DNA of 64,000 bases. Source: Parvularcula sp. LCG005. GTDB lineage: Bacteria > Pseudomonadota > Alphaproteobacteria > Caulobacterales > Parvularculaceae. Where the stretch lies: positions 2,867,001-2,931,000 of the forward strand of contig NZ_CP136758.1 in NCBI RefSeq assembly GCF_032930845.1, written 5' to 3'. Below the pieces are notes generated by a model, which made no database searches, had not been told where the DNA came from, and was given only the letters and a program-made list of their open reading frames with translations. The translations under genes were made by a program, and so were the position numbers. Positions 56,933-64,000 of the stretch are shown one piece after another; within the stretch, counting starts at the first letter, position 1; each line of letters starts with the position of its first letter.

Positions 56933-57963
56933 GTTTCGTCCCCACACTGCACATCGGCATGAAAAATGCCCTGGACAGGCTGGTGATCCGTTGCTGAGAA
57001 ATCAGTGTCCCGCGCGAAGACATTGTCGATGCGCACATTCGGGGAAACGACGAATCCGTCAATGACGCCGCGGAAATTCTCGCCGCGTACATAAGGCTTC
57101 TCATTGGTACGGACCGACGGCACCCGGTCATCGGCGGCGATACGCCAGCCGGGCGGCAGGCTGTCAGCCGGGAAGTCGTGGATCCAGAAGAGGTCTTTCT
57201 CTTTCGTTGTGTGCGGAAAATCCGTCTTGACCAGCAGCAGGTTCCAGTCGCCGCCAAGGATCACGTGCCGGCCCTTGGCATATTCCGCCGTCGCAAACTG
57301 CATCACCTTTTCCAGCTGCGCGTGACGCAAGCCTGCGCTTTCATCGAATGCCGATAGGTGCAGGTCGATGATCGTCCAGTGCGGGCCGCAGGGCTTTTTG
57401 GGGACGAGGCGGGTGACGAGCAATCCATATTGCCGCTTTGTACCGGGCAGGATGTCTTTTTCCTCCAGCGGCAGAGGAACGACTTCCGCCTCGCTGGCGG
57501 TCATGCGGCTGTAAACGCCAAGGCCGTGACTGAACCGGAAGGGCGGCGGGTTCCATCGCGTATAGAGGTCGGCATAGAACAGGCGATCGTAAGCGTCCAA
57601 GGTCCGATCGACCGTGCCCAGAACATCCGTCCACCAATTGACGGGAGAAGGACGTGCCAGCTCCTGCAGAAGGAAGATATCAACATCGGTATTTTGCAGT
57701 TCCGATACGATCCGTTTAACGTTCTGGCCAACAACAGATCGGGAAGGCGGCAGGACATTCTCCCCGCCATCAGCGACGAAATCGCTCTGTGCACCAAGAC
57801 CGCCATAGCCAAGATTCCAGGTCAGGACAGAAATCGTCTCGGTCGCAGGCACCGTCGAACCGCTGCTGGGCCGCTGCCATACGCGGTCAGGCGGCGTCAT
57901 GCAGCTGACCAAGCCGACACCCGCCGCGCAGAGCAGCACCAGGCCCAATGCCCATTTTTTCAT
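56929..57963 (-). CDS. Exported endonuclease/exonuclease/phosphatase family protein
   Basis: A 344-residue lipoprotein-like enzyme (N-terminus [21 protein letters not shown], lipobox LVSC). The EEP fold is seen in [36 protein letters not shown] and ATDHQPVQ, which give the metal- and phosphate-binding residues. Family members cleave phosphodiesters of nucleic acids, lipids or nucleotides; no specific substrate is clear here. It is divergent from the membrane protein at 58065. Confidence 0.87.
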   Translation of the reverse strand: MKKWALGLVLLCAAGVGLVSCMTPPDRVWQRPSSGSTVPATETISVLTWNLGYGGLGAQSDFVADGGENVLPPSRSVVGQNVKRIVSELQNTDVDIFLLQELARPSPVNWWTDVLGTVDRTLDAYDRLFYADLYTRWNPPPFRFSHGLGVYSRMTASEAEVVPLPLEEKDILPGTKRQYGLLVTRLVPKKPCGPHWTIIDLHLSAFDESAGLRHAQLEKVMQFATAEYAKGRHVILGGDWNLLLVKTDFPHTTKEKDLFWIHDFPADSLPPGWRIAADDRVPSVRTNEKPYVRGENFRGVIDGFVVSPNVRIDNVFARDTDFSATDHQPVQGIFHADVQCGDET

Positions 57964-58064
57964 TTCGACGATCCGCCCTCATCCTATCCTCTTCGCGCCT
58001 GTGTAGCGCAAGCGCGCGCAGCATTGTAGGCTTTCCCGACTGTCAGGACTGGCACGCGGGGGAA

Positions 58065-59447
58065 ATGCCTTTGTCACAGACTGAACCGATCGCGCGAAAG
58101 CCGGCGCTGCCGACCCGGCTTTACCGCGCCCTTTGGACCGCAAATCCGCTTTACGTCATGCTGTTCGGTCTCGTGGTCGGCCTGGTGTTGGTGCTGGCCA
58201 GTGCCGTGACCGGCGTCGCCTTCGTCAGTTACCAGACGCCAGACGGGCTGATCAAACAGGTTGGCTTTGTCCCCTCACTCAGCTGGTCCATGACGCTGGT
58301 CGTGTTTTTTCCCGGGGCCCTGTTCTGCGCGTTCCGGGCGTGCCGCGTCCTGACCCGCACCATCTTGCGGATGCCCGACCGGCACATGCTGGCCCATCGG
58401 GACTGGACGCCAGCCACGACAGAAGATGCCCAAGGCCTGCTTGACGAAATCTGGGGTGCGACCCTGCCTTTTGGTCTTTTCTTCCTTGTCATCGGTCTGT
58501 CGTTTGGGACCTGGGACTTTATCGAAGTTGTTGCGCGTCCCCTTCTGTCAGGAGAGTTGGGGGTGGGCGTGGGCGAGGAAGACTTTGTCCATGAAATCGA
58601 CTGGTCCGTCGCCGCCATTTTGGGCGATAGCGCCACCCGTCCCGGCCCGGGCGTCATGCCGAACCTTGTGTTCAGTGGCCTCGCCTATCTGGCCGTGACG
58701 ATCGAAACATCACTCCTCATGGCCTTCTTCGGCCTGCTGATCGGTTTGGCCATCGTGCTTTACCGGCTGAGTGATGAAGACCACCGCCTGCGACTGACAC
58801 CCAATGTCTATAGCGACGATCCGCGGCGCGGCTTTGAAGTATTCGCCCCATTCTTTCTCGTCATGCTTGGCGCAGCGCTGCAGGCCTATATCGCCTGCTA
58901 TCTCATGCGCATTCAGAACCTGTTTCTGCGGGATGCCGGCTTTGCGCGACTGGATCAGATGCTGTTTCAGGACCTCAGCGACGCCCTGTCCGGGGCGATC
59001 GTCGTGCCCCACGATGTAGACAGCTTCATCTATCGGCTGGTTGAAGGATTTCTGGAAGTCCTCGACGCGATGTTCGCGGCTGGGGATCTTTCCGATATCC
59101 AGGCGTATACCGGTGCGGCGACGATCCTCGTGGGCGTCCTGATTGCTGTTTTTGCCATGACCGCCGTCCTGCGCAACGCCGCCAGTGAGGCGCGCGAAGA
59201 GACCGAAGAGGATCTTGCGAAGCCGGACCAGCGGGAAGCCGTCGAAGCCTATTACAGCATGAGCGCTGAGGAAATCCGCCTACGGATCGGCAAAGCCGAC
59301 ATGGAAGTCTGGCCACTGGAATGGCCAAAGCTGAATGCTTTTCTCACCTTCATCGCTCTCGGCATTGTCTGCTTCATTTTCTACCGTCTCGCCATTCTGT
59401 GGTTGGCGGCCCAGGTCATGCGCCTGTTCAAGAAAACGGACGCCTGA
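58065..59447 (+). CDS. Polytopic membrane protein of unknown function
   Basis: A 460-residue inner-membrane protein with about seven hydrophobic helices (for example LFGLVVGLVLVLASAV, LPFGLFFLVIGLSFGTWDF, LLMAFFGLLIGLAIVLYRL, LTFIALGIVCFIFYRLAIL) and charged loops. No motif for a known transporter or enzyme is recognised. GGGGGA lies before the ATG at 58065; the frame upstream has no signal. It is followed 66 bp later by a lipoprotein-like gene on the same strand, so the two may be a unit. Confidence 0.7.
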   Translation: MPLSQTEPIARKPALPTRLYRALWTANPLYVMLFGLVVGLVLVLASAVTGVAFVSYQTPDGLIKQVGFVPSLSWSMTLVVFFPGALFCAFRACRVLTRTILRMPDRHMLAHRDWTPATTEDAQGLLDEIWGATLPFGLFFLVIGLSFGTWDFIEVVARPLLSGELGVGVGEEDFVHEIDWSVAAILGDSATRPGPGVMPNLVFSGLAYLAVTIETSLLMAFFGLLIGLAIVLYRLSDEDHRLRLTPNVYSDDPRRGFEVFAPFFLVMLGAALQAYIACYLMRIQNLFLRDAGFARLDQMLFQDLSDALSGAIVVPHDVDSFIYRLVEGFLEVLDAMFAAGDLSDIQAYTGAATILVGVLIAVFAMTAVLRNAASEAREETEEDLAKPDQREAVEAYYSMSAEEIRLRIGKADMEVWPLEWPKLNAFLTFIALGIVCFIFYRLAILWLAAQVMRLFKKTDA

Positions 59448-59513
59448 CCGCTGGAGACCATATTTGATCTTGGCCATGGGGCCGGTCATAGTGATCTCGG
59501 AAGAGAGGCCATC

Positions 59514-60797
59514 ATGAAGCGTTTCGTTCTACCCCTTATCGCCAGTATTGGCGCTCTATACGGCTGCGGCAAGGCAGACGCACCGCGCACCACAGAAATT
59601 CCTTCGTCACTCAGCGATACGGATTTCGCGGCCATGACGGCGGATTGGTCACCGGAACTGCGGCGGCAGCTGATCGATAATGTCTATGCCGACCAGCGTG
59701 CGACCTTCTATCGGCCGTGTCCGGACGAAAAGTCGGATACCGCCGAAACTCAACCGTTCCAGCTAAAACTGCCCGGCAGCAAGACTGATCTTGGCTGTGC
59801 GCTGGCGGCCAATGGGCATATCGTCGTCGCTGGTGTTCCTACGGGGGAGAACCGGGAACTCCTCTCCATCGTACATGAGGGGCAGCGACTGCTGCAGGTG
59901 GAGGTGGTGAAGAACGGCGTTGAGATCAAACGGGTCGCAACCCTGTTCAATCCGCAGGCGGCGCAATATCTCGTGACGGAAAAACGCCCAAAGGATTCGG
60001 CGGACATTGTCGGTGATTGGGGCACGGTTGAAAACCGTCTGCTGAAAAAGGATGCCTCACTCGATATCCTGCGGGCGCTTGCCGGACGCGGAACATTCGA
60101 CATGGCGAGCATCGGCATTGAGGACCCCCAGGCCGTCGCAGCGCAGATCGAAAAAGAACCGGGCTGCGCACAGACAGGCGATTGCGCGGTCCCGGCCTGC
60201 GCGCCGGTCAAACGGGACAACGCCCTTCTGAAGGCCGCGTTTTTCGACGCCCGCGACAAGGCTGATATCTGCAAACGGCTGGCAGCGTGGCGGACTGAGC
60301 GACACGATGTCGAGACCCCGTCGGACAAGATCATTCACCGCGCCCTTGTTCTGGCCGTGCACGATGCCGCGCCCGAACTCGATGTCCGCGACAACGGATC
60401 GCGGTTCGTCGTCGAGCATTCCCTGTCCGGCTATCGGTACATTACCTTCAACGAACTGGCGCCGGCGCTGTTCACCATTCCGCGCCAGAATTTTGCCGTG
60501 GTCGGGGTCAAGGACGCTCGGTGCAAAGGCGGCAAGAAGCGCCAGACCTGCCGCTTTACCGTCAGTGCCCAGCGTTTCCAGCGTGCACTGAACATGCCGA
60601 ACAGTCCGCTCGCCGACACGCTCAACGCCGTGGCGCAGGACTATGAGAAAGACATGACCATCGAGTTCGAACGCTCATCCGCCCGGTGGGAACCGCTGAT
60701 CGGCGAAGACCTGGCAGGACTGTTTGAATGGAGCCGCGAGGATGTGACCAAGGGCTTTGTGGACTATTTCCGTGAGATTGATCCCAGCGCCCACTGA
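59514..60797 (+). CDS. Lipoprotein-like envelope protein of unknown function
   Basis: A 427-residue protein with lipobox LYGCG (Cys18) after a hydrophobic start. The body is polar with several cysteines (FYRPCPDEKS, DLGCALAANG, GCAQTGDC, VPACAPV), which suggests disulfide bonds in the periplasm. No family is recognised. It begins 66 bp after the membrane protein and ends 51 bp before trmD, separating trmD from its usual partners. Confidence 0.68.
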   Translation: MKRFVLPLIASIGALYGCGKADAPRTTEIPSSLSDTDFAAMTADWSPELRRQLIDNVYADQRATFYRPCPDEKSDTAETQPFQLKLPGSKTDLGCALAANGHIVVAGVPTGENRELLSIVHEGQRLLQVEVVKNGVEIKRVATLFNPQAAQYLVTEKRPKDSADIVGDWGTVENRLLKKDASLDILRALAGRGTFDMASIGIEDPQAVAAQIEKEPGCAQTGDCAVPACAPVKRDNALLKAAFFDARDKADICKRLAAWRTERHDVETPSDKIIHRALVLAVHDAAPELDVRDNGSRFVVEHSLSGYRYITFNELAPALFTIPRQNFAVVGVKDARCKGGKKRQTCRFTVSAQRFQRALNMPNSPLADTLNAVAQDYEKDMTIEFERSSARWEPLIGEDLAGLFEWSREDVTKGFVDYFREIDPSAH

Positions 60798-60848
60798 ACG
60801 GGCATCGGAGGACTTGCCCGATCCGCGCGTCTGGGCCAGATGCGCCCG

Positions 60849-61577
60849 ATGACCGACCAGCCCTGGACCGCCTCAATTATCACGCTTTATCCCGACGCCA
60901 TGCCGGGCATTCTGGGCGCGGGCGTGCTTGGTCGCGGATTGCAGGCAGGCCATTGGGCGCTGGAGACGGTCAATCCGCGCGATTTTGCCGACGACAAACA
61001 CAGCACCGTGGATGACACGCCCGCTGGCGGCGGTCCGGGCATGGTGATGCGCGCCGACATCCTTGCCAAAACCATCGACAGTCTGGGTCAGGATACGCGG
61101 CCACGGCTGGTCATGTCGCCGCGGGGGCGCCCCTTCACCCAGGCCTTTGCCCACGACCTGTCACGCGGCAACGGGGCGGTGTTTGTGTGCGGCCGGTTCG
61201 AGGGGATCGACCAGCGGGTGATCGACGGTCGCGCGCTGGAGGAAGTGTCTATCGGCGACTTCGTTCTGGCCGGCGGGGAAATTGCGGCGGCGGCGATGAT
61301 CGAGGCTTGCGTGCGACTGATCCCCGGTGTATTGGGCGCGCCTTCGTCACGTGAGGATGAGAGTTTCGAACAGGGGCTTCTCGAATATCCTCAATACACG
61401 CGACCGAGAGAGTTTGAAGGCCGGGCCATCCCCGAAATATTGCTGTCTGGCGATCATGGAAAGATCGCGGCATGGCGACGGGAGGAAGCCCTTAAATTGA
61501 CGCGCGCGCGACGACCCGACCTTTATGAGGCTTGGGTCCAATCCGGCGATTACAAAAAGGACGATCAGTCGTCATGA
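60849..61577 (+). CDS. trmD: tRNA (guanine-N1)-methyltransferase TrmD
   Basis: Methylates G37 of tRNA using S-adenosylmethionine, preventing frameshifting. Its 242 residues show [14 protein letters not shown], the trefoil-knot SAM site [26 protein letters not shown] and [10 protein letters not shown], then [15 protein letters not shown] at 60849 ([10 protein letters not shown]); a second ATG at 60840 is possible. The stop overlaps the rplS start as ATGA (61574-61577). rpsP and rimM, normally upstream, are absent here. Confidence 0.96.
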   Translation: MTDQPWTASIITLYPDAMPGILGAGVLGRGLQAGHWALETVNPRDFADDKHSTVDDTPAGGGPGMVMRADILAKTIDSLGQDTRPRLVMSPRGRPFTQAFAHDLSRGNGAVFVCGRFEGIDQRVIDGRALEEVSIGDFVLAGGEIAAAAMIEACVRLIPGVLGAPSSREDESFEQGLLEYPQYTRPREFEGRAIPEILLSGDHGKIAAWRREEALKLTRARRPDLYEAWVQSGDYKKDDQSS

Positions 61578-61996
61578 ACCTGATTGAACAGCTCGAAGCT
61601 GAGCACGTTGCCGAGCTCAACAAAGACATCCCAGATTTTGCCGCGGGCGATACGCTCCGCGTCCAGGTGAAAGTTCGCGAAGGCACCCGTGAGCGCCTGC
61701 AGGCCTATGAAGGCGTCTGTATTGCCCGCTCCGGCCGTGGCCTGAACGAGAGCTTCACCGTCCGCAAGATTTCGTTCGGCGAAGGCGTCGAGCGGGTTTT
61801 CCCGGTCTACTCCCCGCTGGTCGAAGCCATTGAAGTGGTTCGCCGCGGTAAGGTGCGTCGCGCCAAGCTGTACTACCTGCGCACGCGTCGCGGTAAATCG
61901 GCTCGGATCACCGAAAAAGTCGACAACAGCCGCAAGGGTGTTGAAGCGCGCGCCGCCAAGAAGAGCAAAGGCAAGAAAGCCAAGAGCGCCGAATAG
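61574..61996 (+). CDS. rplS: 50S ribosomal protein L19
   Basis: Protein of the large ribosomal subunit at the interface with the small subunit, 140 residues. The family core is seen in [47 protein letters not shown] and [16 protein letters not shown]. The basic, lysine-rich tail ([12 protein letters not shown]) is slightly long. The frame continues upstream to 61532, but ATG 61574 is preceded by AAGGA and gives the standard start. It overlaps the trmD stop by 4 bp. A terminator follows. Confidence 0.97.
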   Translation: MNLIEQLEAEHVAELNKDIPDFAAGDTLRVQVKVREGTRERLQAYEGVCIARSGRGLNESFTVRKISFGEGVERVFPVYSPLVEAIEVVRRGKVRRAKLYYLRTRRGKSARITEKVDNSRKGVEARAAKKSKGKKAKSAE

Positions 61997-62020
61997 GCTC
62001 TGGCTCTGCCGATACAATCA

Positions 62021-62045
62021 AGGCGCCCTTTGGGGCGCCTTTTTT
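62021..62045 (+). terminator. Terminator of trmD-rplS
   Basis: AGGCGCC and GGCGCCT with a 6-base loop, then a T-run. The T-run overlaps the stop codon of the convergent YitT gene (62044-62046), so terminator and stop share bases. Confidence 0.92.
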
Positions 62046-62721
62046 ATTGCGCGATGTACCGGTCCTTGCGGTGATTGATTGCGAGGATGCCGTTCAGAAC
62101 AATGGCGCCGATCACCGAATAGATGACGGTCTTCACGTCCGCGACCGTGAAGGCCAGTGCCAGAATGAAGGTGTCCGTCGCATACATCGTGTAGGCTGCG
62201 CGGATCCCCATCTTGTCTTCGAGAAAGACGGCCAGAATGCCGACGCCGCCAATCGTCGTGCGATGCCGGAAAAGAACAAGCAGTCCCGCTCCGATCAGAA
62301 GGCCGGCCACCACCGCCCCGGCCAGGGGATGAACATCGCCGATTTCGAGCACCTGCGGCTGTATCGTCGTCAGGACCGTCAGCGAAATCACGGCGAGGAA
62401 TGTCTTGATCGACAGCCCCCATCCCATGCGCAGGAAAGCCAGCGTGTAAAAGGGCAGATTGATCACGAAAAAGGCCGGACCAAACTCTACCCCAAAGGCT
62501 TTGGTAGCGATCAGCGCGAGGCCAGCAACGCCATTGGTCAACAGCCCGGCTGCCGACAGGATCCCCACCCCCAGCGCGCACAACACGGTACCGGACAGTA
62601 TGGCCTGAGCGTCCTCAAGCGGTGTGTGCTTGCGAGTCGGCGCCGGCCAGCGGCCATGCAGCTGCTTTGTTTCGTCGGCAGCCATCTTTTCGGTAACGGT
62701 GGGTGATGCGGCGTCGTTCAA
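62044..62721 (-). CDS. YitT family membrane protein
   Basis: About 225 residues with five or six helices. The YitT family shows as GVGILSAAGLLTNGVAGLALIAT at the start and SIKTFLAVISLT, with TIGGVGILAVF and the family end DVKTVIYSVIGAIV. Members are called membrane proteins of unknown transport role. TTG at 62721 has GAGGT 8 bases upstream; ATG 62685 has no such signal and is the alternative. It is divergent from the PAP2 phosphatase gene. Confidence 0.82.
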   Translation of the reverse strand: MNDAASPTVTEKMAADETKQLHGRWPAPTRKHTPLEDAQAILSGTVLCALGVGILSAAGLLTNGVAGLALIATKAFGVEFGPAFFVINLPFYTLAFLRMGWGLSIKTFLAVISLTVLTTIQPQVLEIGDVHPLAGAVVAGLLIGAGLLVLFRHRTTIGGVGILAVFLEDKMGIRAAYTMYATDTFILALAFTVADVKTVIYSVIGAIVLNGILAINHRKDRYIAQ

Positions 62722-62870
62722 ATCGGGTGACCTCAAATGCAGGGTGAACACGCCATTTGGCGTTTTACAGCTGAATGTCGCCTCCCAAGGCCACAGCGGG
62801 ACGCCGGGGTCTCGTTGGTCGGACGCCGGTCGTTCTCGCCATCTCGCCTTAAAACGCCATATTGGCCCTC

Positions 62871-63641
62871 ATGACCAGTCCTGACGCGCAAAGTTCCGCC
62901 CCGACCAGTGATGACCGCCCGCTCAAGGAGCATCCGGGCCAGATTGCCGGCATCGCCATGCGGGAGATCGGTGCCATTATCGGCATTGCCGGCGTCGCCT
63001 TGGGATTACTCGCTTTCCTCATGATTGCAGATGAAATGCAGGAAGGCGAATTTGCCAGCATCGACCGCTCCGTCATGCTGGCCCTGCGCAATAGCGGCGA
63101 CCTGTCCCAGCCCATCGGACCGCATTGGCTGGTGGAGGGGATGGCCGATATCACGGCGTTGGGCGGCTACTCCGTGCTGACGCTGCTGATGGCGATGGTG
63201 TTCTTCTATCTCCTCGCGACACGGCGGATCCAGAGCGCCTTTCTGACGATCTTCGCCGTCCTGTCCGGCACGCTGATGAGCACGATGCTGAAGATGTTCT
63301 TTGGCCGAGATCGCCCCGATCTTGTCCCGCATCTCGTGGACGCCACAAGCGCCAGCTTTCCCTCAGGGCACTCCATGCTGTCTGCCGTCAGCTATCTGAC
63401 CCTCGGCGTGCTTCTGGCCCAGTCCCATGACAGCAAGCGCCTGCGGTTCATGTTGATGGGTTATGCGGTGCTCATCACCGTTCTTGTCGGCTGCAGCCGG
63501 GTCTATCTGGGCGTACACTGGCCGACTGATGTGCTGGCGGGATGGAGCTTTGGTGCGGCATGGGCCTCCCTGTGGTGGGTCATTGGATGGGGCCTGCGCC
63601 GATGGCGGTCGACCCGGCAACAGGCAGAACCGACGGACTGA
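62871..63641 (+). CDS. PAP2 superfamily membrane phosphatase
   Basis: Membrane phosphatase of 256 residues, probably acting on lipid phosphates such as undecaprenyl or phosphatidyl phosphates. The three active-site motifs are KMFFGRDRPD, SFPSGHSM and SRVYLGVHWPTDVLAG. About six helices surround them. ATG at 62871; a TTG three codons upstream (62862) is possible. It is followed 93 bp later by tyrC on the same strand. Confidence 0.9.
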   Translation: MTSPDAQSSAPTSDDRPLKEHPGQIAGIAMREIGAIIGIAGVALGLLAFLMIADEMQEGEFASIDRSVMLALRNSGDLSQPIGPHWLVEGMADITALGGYSVLTLLMAMVFFYLLATRRIQSAFLTIFAVLSGTLMSTMLKMFFGRDRPDLVPHLVDATSASFPSGHSMLSAVSYLTLGVLLAQSHDSKRLRFMLMGYAVLITVLVGCSRVYLGVHWPTDVLAGWSFGAAWASLWWVIGWGLRRWRSTRQQAEPTD

Positions 63642-63733
63642 ACGCCAGCGCCCCTTGCTCTGGCGTCGTTCTCCGCCAATAAGGAGGCGTTCCTGCCCTG
63701 GGGGCGGCCATTAGCCGAAGACCGATACCGATA

Positions 63734-64000
63734 TGAATGAGCCGCATTTTGAGCGCGTCGCCCTGATCGGCCTTGGCCTGATCGGCTCGTCTCTTGCGCA
63801 TGCCATTAAACGCAGTGCGCTGGCTGGCCATATTGTGGGCACCGCACGCAGCGAAGCCACGCGCGCGACTGCTCTTAAGCTCGGTTTTCTGGACAGTGCG
63901 GTTCCCACCGTTGCCGAGGCGGTGAAGGACGCGGATCTGGTGGTTCTGTGCACCCCGGTGGGCACATTCGGGCGACTGGCCGCCGAGATGGCGCCGCACC
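63734..64000 (+). CDS. tyrC: Prephenate dehydrogenase, 5' part only
   Basis: Begins at ATG 63734 and runs past the window end, giving 89 residues so far. MNEPHFERVALIGLGLIGSSLA has the NAD-binding GxGxxG pattern (GLGLIG) near the N-terminus, typical of TyrA/TyrC enzymes that make tyrosine. VVLCTPVGTFGRLAAEM continues the Rossmann fold. A hydroxybenzoate-type or other dehydrogenase cannot be excluded without the rest. Confidence 0.82.

Overview
The window is about 64 kb of a GC-rich (roughly 60 % by eye) alphaproteobacterial chromosome. Several gene orders point there: a ChvG-type sensor kinase followed by a minimal HPr kinase, a mannose-family EIIA and HPr; sdhC-sdhD-sdhA-sdhB; a DUF3576 lipoprotein upstream of leuS-lptE-holA; and a protein with a VPLPA-type C-terminal sorting signal. 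The abundance of membrane, lipoprotein and outer-membrane genes and the IVVTGSR-like motif suit the Caulobacterales/Parvularculales/Hyphomonadaceae side of the class, but that placement is inference. I see no rRNA, tRNA, CRISPR array, insertion sequence, integrase or phage gene. This is mostly core chromosome with a few accessory patches.

Layout. 1-2.7 kb: end of chvG, hprK, EIIA and HPr, chained by 4-bp overlaps. 2.7-8.5 kb: small membrane proteins, a fasciclin protein, an HWE hybrid kinase, an SDR, an HEYAH membrane protein and a zinc-finger protein. 8.7-14.7 kb: lepA, mscL, a divergent AraC regulator/aldo-keto reductase pair and the VPLPA-CTERM protein. 14.8-26.4 kb: respiration and the TCA cycle (acnA, cioAB with a 39-residue DUF2474 protein, sdhCDAB, NudK-like Nudix). 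26.4-29.5 kb: a cytochrome with an in-frame amber codon, an acetyltransferase, and an arsR-arsC-aquaporin arsenic operon. 29.5-39.5 kb: threonine dehydratase-like enzyme, zapE, an outer-membrane barrel, putA, a Na+/alanine-type symporter, isoaspartyl peptidase and a DUF3667 protein. 39.5-47 kb: a 650-bp non-coding stretch, a glycosyltransferase, an M28 peptidase, a response regulator without its phospho-acceptor Asp, an L,D-transpeptidase, a YggS protein, a ThiE-like protein and a porin. 47.3-53 kb: DUF3576-leuS-lptE-holA, interrupted by an AT-richer lipoprotein gene and with an unusual insertion inside LeuRS. 53-64 kb: an M16 protease, PhnA, an EEP hydrolase, two uncharacterised envelope proteins, trmD-rplS, YitT, a PAP2 phosphatase and the start of a prephenate dehydrogenase.

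How the genes work together. The first cluster looks like a regulatory phosphotransfer system tied to envelope sensing. The 14.8-26.4 kb block supplies aconitase, succinate dehydrogenase and a bd-type quinol oxidase. The putA/symporter/asparaginase block suggests growth on amino acids. The ars operon would reduce arsenate and let arsenite leave through an aquaporin.

I did not find a clear multi-gene undescribed system. The best leads are the roughly 70-residue insertion just before KMSKS in LeuRS together with the compositionally odd lipoprotein gene upstream, the amber codon cutting off a cytochrome's last helix, the receiver without its Asp, and the orphan VPLPA-CTERM protein. GC statements were made by eye or by hand counts of short stretches, and all family assignments come from motif recognition without database searches.
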